From Micromonospora sp. WMMD1102 (GTDB taxonomy: Bacteria > Actinomycetota > Actinomycetes > Mycobacteriales > Micromonosporaceae): a DNA stretch of 64,000 nt. The position numbers and the translations under genes were made by a program. The DNA lies in the NCBI RefSeq assembly GCF_029626265.1, contig NZ_JARUBN010000001.1:2604001-2668000 (forward strand). The letters are read 5' to 3'. The notes beneath the pieces are model-generated. The model worked only from the letters and a program-made list of their open reading frames with translations. It was not told the DNA's origin and made no database searches. Below, in pieces: positions 60,589-64,000 of the stretch. How positions within the stretch are numbered: the stretch's first letter is position 1; every line of letters starts with the position of its first letter.

Positions 60589-61266
60589 CTATCCGGGCTG
60601 TCCCTGGCCGGGGCTCACCAGCCCGGTCTCGTAGGCGACCACGACCGCCTGGACGCGGTCGCGGAGCCCGAGTTTGCCGAGGATGCGGGCGACGTGCGTC
60701 TTGACGGTCGCCTCGGACAGGTGGAGTCGGGCGGCGAGTTCGGCGTTACTCAGGCCCTGGGCCAGCAACCGCAGCACCTCGAGTTCCCGCGGGGTGAGCG
60801 TGGAGAGGTCGCGGTGCGGTGCGGCCGGGTCGGCGCCGCGGTCGGCGAACCGCTCGACGAGCCGCCGGGTGATGGCCGGGGCCAGCAGCGCGTCGCCGGA
60901 CCGGACCATCCGGACCGCGGCGACCAGGTGCTCGGGGGTGACGTCCTTGAGCAGGAATCCGCTGGCTCCGGCGGAGAGCGCCGCGTAGACGTAGTGGTCC
61001 AGGTCGAACGTGGTCAGGATGATCACGCGCGGGTCGGTGGCAGCACCGGTCAGGATGCGCCGGGTGGCCTCCAGGCCGTCCATCTCCGGCATCCGGACGT
61101 CCATCAGGACGACGTCCGGCAGGGTGCGCCGGACCGCATCGACCGCCTCGGCGCCGTTCGTCGCCTCGGCGACCACGTCGATGGCGTCCGCGGTGAGGAT
61201 CATCCGGAATCCGGTGCGGACCAGCGCCTGGTCGTCGGCGACGACGACGCGCAGCGGCGGGTTCAC
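60589..61266 (-). CDS. NarL/FixJ-type response regulator
   Basis: This 225-aa protein starts at GTG 61266 (MNPPLRVVVADDQALVRTGF), overlapping the kinase stop by 4 bp. The receiver domain has the acidic pair VVVADD, the phospho-acceptor in VVLMDVRMPEMDG (about residue 55), the Thr in VIILTTFD and Lys in FLLKDV. A LuxR-type HTH ends it (LTPRELEVLRLLAQGLSNAE, AARLHLSEATVKTHVARILG). It is phosphorylated by the adjacent kinase and probably activates a nearby promoter. Confidence 0.95.
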   Translation of the reverse strand: MNPPLRVVVADDQALVRTGFRMILTADAIDVVAEATNGAEAVDAVRRTLPDVVLMDVRMPEMDGLEATRRILTGAATDPRVIILTTFDLDHYVYAALSAGASGFLLKDVTPEHLVAAVRMVRSGDALLAPAITRRLVERFADRGADPAAPHRDLSTLTPRELEVLRLLAQGLSNAELAARLHLSEATVKTHVARILGKLGLRDRVQAVVVAYETGLVSPGQGQPG

Positions 61267-62717
61267 GGCGCCTCCAGTGGGATTCGCGCGGCGACCTGGT
61301 AGCCCCCGCTGAGCCGGTGTCCGGCGCGCAGTGTCCCGCCGTAGACGGCCAGTCGTTCGCGCAGCCCCATCAGGCCACGCCCGTTGCCGGTGGCGGCGGA
61401 GACGCCGGGCGTGCCGCCGGTGTCGACGACCTCGACCCGCAGCTGGTCGGTGCCGTACTCCACCAGGACCCTGGCGCTCGCGCCGGTGGCGTGCTTGACG
61501 GTGTTGGTGAGCGCCTCCTGGACCACCCGGTAGGCGGTCAGTTCGATCCCCGGCGGCAGCGGGCGGGGCTGCCCGGTGACGGTCAGTTCCACCGGCATCC
61601 CGGTGTCGCGTACCCGCTGGATCAGGGCCTCCAGCCGGTCGAGGCCCGGCTGCGGCGCCAGGCCGGCGCCCCCGGCGTCGCCGACCGGACCGTCGCGGCT
61701 GCCGACCGGACCGCCGTTCCCGTCGCCCGCTCCGTCGTCGTCCATGGTGAGCAGTCCCATGACGTGCCGGAGTTCGGCCATCGCGGCCCGGCCACCGGCC
61801 TCGACCGAGAGCAGTGCCTCCCGGGCCTGCTCCGGGCTGGTCCGCATGACCTTGCGGGCGGCGCCGGCCTGGATGACCATCACGCTGACGTTGTGCGTCA
61901 CCACGTCGTGCAGTTCGCGGGCGATCCGGGCCCGTTCGTGCTCGGCGGCCCGGCGCAGCGCCTCGGCCTGCTCGTGTTCCAGTCTGGACAGCCGGGCCCG
62001 GTCCTCGTCGGCCCGCCGTCGCCACCGGCGCAGTCCGTTGGCGGCCAGGACGATCGGGATCAGGATCAGGAAGGGTACGGCGTTCTGCGGGACGGTGGGC
62101 ACCGCCGGTTCCTGGATCTGGGTGTAGAGGAACGCCGCGGCGGGCAGGCTCGCCAGCGCCGGTACCCGGTAGGGGCTGTACACGGCGGCGGTGTACGCCG
62201 CGATGACGCAGGCGTAGAAGGAGACCCGCAGCGCGGCGTTGTAGTCCCTGGCCAGTGGCGCCGTGAGCAGGACGAGCCAGAGCACGGCGAGCGGGTAGCG
62301 GCGGCGGATCACCAGCGGCAGTACCACCACCAGGAGCATGACGACCGTCGAGCCGATCGCGTAGTCCTCGATCGGCAGGAACGGTTCGGGCCCAGGCCAG
62401 CGCGCGGGCAGGTCGGGCGCGACCGGGGCCGGTGGCGCGAGGGGCTCGGGCGGCTCCGGGTACCCGGGTGGGTCCCGATACTCGGGCGGGTCCCGGTACT
62501 CGGGTGGGTGGCCGGTCGGGTTCCGGTAGTCGAACCCGTCCGACACCCGCTGTTCCCGGTCCTGGTCGTTGCCCTCCACGACGGCGGCGAGCAGCAGGCC
62601 CAGCGCCACCACCACGTCGAACACCTGGCCGCGCCAGGACAGCGGCGGCAGCGAACCGGACGGCCGCAGCAGCAGCCTGAGCCGGGCCCCCAGCCCGCCG
62701 GCCATCGCCCCCTGCAT
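61263..62717 (-). CDS. Sensor histidine kinase (HisKA_3, NarL-partner type)
   Basis: This 484-aa kinase (ATG 62717; GTG 62744 and ATG 62705 are alternatives) has a proline-rich extracytoplasmic or loop region with repeats of EYRDPP (about residues 65-80), four to five membrane helices, a coiled coil and the HisKA_3 dimerisation site RIARELHDVVTHNVSVMVIQ (phospho-His about residue 275). The ATPase domain shows the N box VVQEALTNTVKHA and the G box NGRGLMGLRERLAVYGG. The signal is unknown; no sensor domain beyond the membrane part is seen. The divergent ABC exporter is the likely target, as in many antibiotic-response systems. Confidence 0.92.
   Translation of the reverse strand: MQGAMAGGLGARLRLLLRPSGSLPPLSWRGQVFDVVVALGLLLAAVVEGNDQDREQRVSDGFDYRNPTGHPPEYRDPPEYRDPPGYPEPPEPLAPPAPVAPDLPARWPGPEPFLPIEDYAIGSTVVMLLVVVLPLVIRRRYPLAVLWLVLLTAPLARDYNAALRVSFYACVIAAYTAAVYSPYRVPALASLPAAAFLYTQIQEPAVPTVPQNAVPFLILIPIVLAANGLRRWRRRADEDRARLSRLEHEQAEALRRAAEHERARIARELHDVVTHNVSVMVIQAGAARKVMRTSPEQAREALLSVEAGGRAAMAELRHVMGLLTMDDDGAGDGNGGPVGSRDGPVGDAGGAGLAPQPGLDRLEALIQRVRDTGMPVELTVTGQPRPLPPGIELTAYRVVQEALTNTVKHATGASARVLVEYGTDQLRVEVVDTGGTPGVSAATGNGRGLMGLRERLAVYGGTLRAGHRLSGGYQVAARIPLEAP
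62461..62520. repeat. Tandem 18-bp repeats in the histidine kinase gene
   Basis: Units containing GGGTCCCGATACTCGGG and variants code EYRDPP-type hexapeptides in the extracytoplasmic part of the kinase. Confidence 0.75.
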
Positions 62718-62926
62718 CACAGGGCCATTCTCGCCCACCGTCACCGACGACGGACATCCGCCGGCCTGACCACCCGGCTAACTCCGTCGACTACGCCGCG
62801 GGGATGACCCCGGACCGGTTCATCCCCGGGCGGTACCGGATCTGGCTCCGGCGACCGACGCCGGCGGCCGTCCGGCGGACCTAGCTTCGAGCGGCCAGAG
62901 GTGCCCGAGGTAGGGGGAGATCCAGG

Positions 62927-63619
62927 ATGAGCGTTCCGTTGATCGAGTTGGCCGACGTGAGCCGCAGGTACGACGAGGGGCCGCCGGCACTCGACGCCGT
63001 GTCGCTGCGGATCGCGGCCGGGGAGGCGGTCGCGATCCTGGGGCCGTCCGGCAGCGGCAAGTCCACGCTGCTGAACCTGGTCGCCGGGCTGGACCGGCCG
63101 AGCGCCGGCACGGTGACCGTGGGCGGCGTCCGGGTCGACCAGTTGGGTGAGGCCGCTTCCGCCCGCTACCGGCGGGCGAAGATCGGCATGGTGTTCCAGT
63201 TCTTCAACCTCCTCGACGACCTGACCGTCGCCGACAACGTCATGCTGCCGGCCCAGTTGTCCGGTACGGCCCGGGGCGCCGCCCGGCGGCGGGCGATGGA
63301 ACTGCTCGGCACGCTCGGTGTGGACCGGCACGCGGACGCCTATCCGGGCCGGCTCTCCGGCGGTGAGCGGCAGCGCGTCGCGGTGGCCCGGGCCCTGGTC
63401 AACCGGCCGGCGCTGCTGCTCGCCGACGAACCGACCGGCGCGCTGGACACCGCCGCCGGCGAGGAGGTCCGGAACCTGCTGACCGAACTGCACACCGAGG
63501 GGCAGACGATCGTGCTGGTCACCCACGACCTGACCCTGGCCCGGTCGTGCGCGTCCCGCACCGTCCGGCTCGTCGACGGTCGGGTCGCCGCCGACAGCGC
63601 GATGGAGCCGGTCCGATGA
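62927..63619 (+). CDS. MacB/LolD-type ABC transporter ATP-binding protein
   Basis: This 230-aa ATPase has Walker A ILGPSGSGKSTLLNLVAG (about residue 38), the MacB-type Q-loop IGMVFQFFNLLDDLTVADNV, signature LSGGERQRVAVARALV, Walker B ALLLADEPTGALD and switch His VLVTHDL. It partners the FtsX-like permease that overlaps it (ATGA). This class powers export or extrusion of peptides and antibiotics. It is divergent from the two-component genes with 209 bp between, room for regulation by that system. ATG 62927; a weak ribosome site (GGGGGAGA) lies upstream. Confidence 0.93.
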   Translation: MSVPLIELADVSRRYDEGPPALDAVSLRIAAGEAVAILGPSGSGKSTLLNLVAGLDRPSAGTVTVGGVRVDQLGEAASARYRRAKIGMVFQFFNLLDDLTVADNVMLPAQLSGTARGAARRRAMELLGTLGVDRHADAYPGRLSGGERQRVAVARALVNRPALLLADEPTGALDTAAGEEVRNLLTELHTEGQTIVLVTHDLTLARSCASRTVRLVDGRVAADSAMEPVR

Positions 63620-64000
63620 GTGCGCTGGGCGGGGTGGTCCGGTCCGGTGTGGGGCGGCGCCGGGTGCAGACGGTGGTGGTCGGGCTGGTGGTGATGATCG
63701 CGGTGACCGCCGCCGTACTCGGCGGGTCGCTGATGGTGGCCTCCATGGCTCCGTTCGACCGGGCCTTCGCCCAGCAGGACGGTGCGCACCTGGCGGTGCG
63801 GTTCGACGGGACCAAGGCCACGGCGGCGCAGCTGTCGGCGTCCGCGCGGGCCGCCGGGGTGACCGCGGCGGCCGGCCCGTTCCCGACCGCGACGATCACG
63901 CCGGCCGCCGGTCGCGGCGGAGCGGTGCGGCCGCTCACCGTGGTCGGGCGGGCCGAACCAGGTGGACCGGTCGACGCCGTCACGGTGACCGACGGGCGGT
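63616..64000 (+). CDS. FtsX/MacB-type ABC permease, N-terminal part (runs off the window)
   Basis: The 128 residues visible start MSALGGVVRSGVGRRRVQTV, with a first membrane helix (VVVGLVVMIAVTAAVLGGSL) and the start of the large extracytoplasmic loop (AHLAVRFDGTKATAAQLSAS). This is the order of actinobacterial FtsX-type permeases, which normally reach 700-850 aa. It overlaps the ATPase gene by 4 bp. Confidence 0.85.
   Translation, partial: MSALGGVVRSGVGRRRVQTVVVGLVVMIAVTAAVLGGSLMVASMAPFDRAFAQQDGAHLAVRFDGTKATAAQLSASARAAGVTAAAGPFPTATITPAAGRGGAVRPLTVVGRAEPGGPVDAVTVTDGR

Noticed and set aside
60589..62757. Single 722-codon frame spanning kinase and response regulator
   Set aside because: Only the last third (the response regulator) is in this frame; the kinase is encoded in another frame, so this is not a fusion protein.

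Overview
The window is a stretch of a very GC-rich actinobacterial chromosome. The codon bias (nearly all third positions G or C), frequent GTG/TTG starts, an Lsr2 nucleoid protein, an actinobacterial-type ESX (type VII) secretion locus, an AfsR/SARP-type regulator and mycothiol-type DinB enzymes point to the Micromonosporaceae (Micromonospora/Plantactinospora-like). The family call is inference; the sequence holds no rRNA or tRNA marker that I could find.

Layout. (1) 1-11375 is an ESX locus: eccE (cut by the window edge) diverges from eccB; two YbaB/EbfC-like genes, an EspC-like/PPE-like gene pair, two WXG100 genes, the three-ATPase motor eccC and a second small-helical/PPE-like pair follow. 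Both PPE-like proteins have Ala/Gly-rich tails that end in a similar Trp...Ala-Pro...Val-Leu-Gly motif. (2) 11422-17899 holds a secreted protein with an Ala-Ser repeat, an IdeR/DtxR-boxed siderophore importer (two FecCD permeases, ATPase, lipoprotein), a cyclotransferase-like ORF with no obvious start codon and a frameshifted YbaB gene. (3) 18165-29722 is mostly cell-surface and secreted functions: an M6 metalloprotease, two lipoproteins (one thioredoxin-like), a semialdehyde dehydrogenase, a GT2-like protein lacking its Asp-x-Asp motif, an LPxTG-type protein with seven IPT/TIG domains, a polysaccharide deacetylase and a TerC protein. (4) 29772-42034 holds regulators and housekeeping genes: MerR, Lsr2, a degenerate GGDEF-EAL membrane protein, a methyltransferase, a ChaA antiporter, a decayed amidohydrolase next to a compositionally distinct TPR protein, a PadR/membrane-protein pair with its operator, and an F420-type NADP-binding protein. 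(5) 42442-53651 is a set of exported polymer-degrading enzymes (PL11 rhamnogalacturonan lyase, GH87 alpha-1,3-glucanase, PHA-depolymerase-like esterase) plus a lysozyme-like secreted protein. (6) 53694-64000 holds an internally deleted sigma factor, a DinB enzyme, RraA, a zinc-type CDF exporter, a large AfsR-like regulator, and a two-component system divergent from an ABC exporter whose permease runs off the window.

Genes that plausibly work together are the ESX set, the iron importer under one IdeR box, the PadR pair, and the histidine kinase/response regulator next to the MacB-like transporter. Two sequence-level themes recur. Short in-frame tandem duplications (15-30 bp) sit in low-complexity regions and repeatedly straddle stop codons. 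A palindrome-ended intergenic element occurs twice, upstream of the PL11 and the esterase genes. I see no CRISPR array, prophage, transposase or biosynthetic gene cluster. The best candidates for something undescribed are the two paired ESX substrate modules with the shared C-terminal motif, and the repeated palindromic element.
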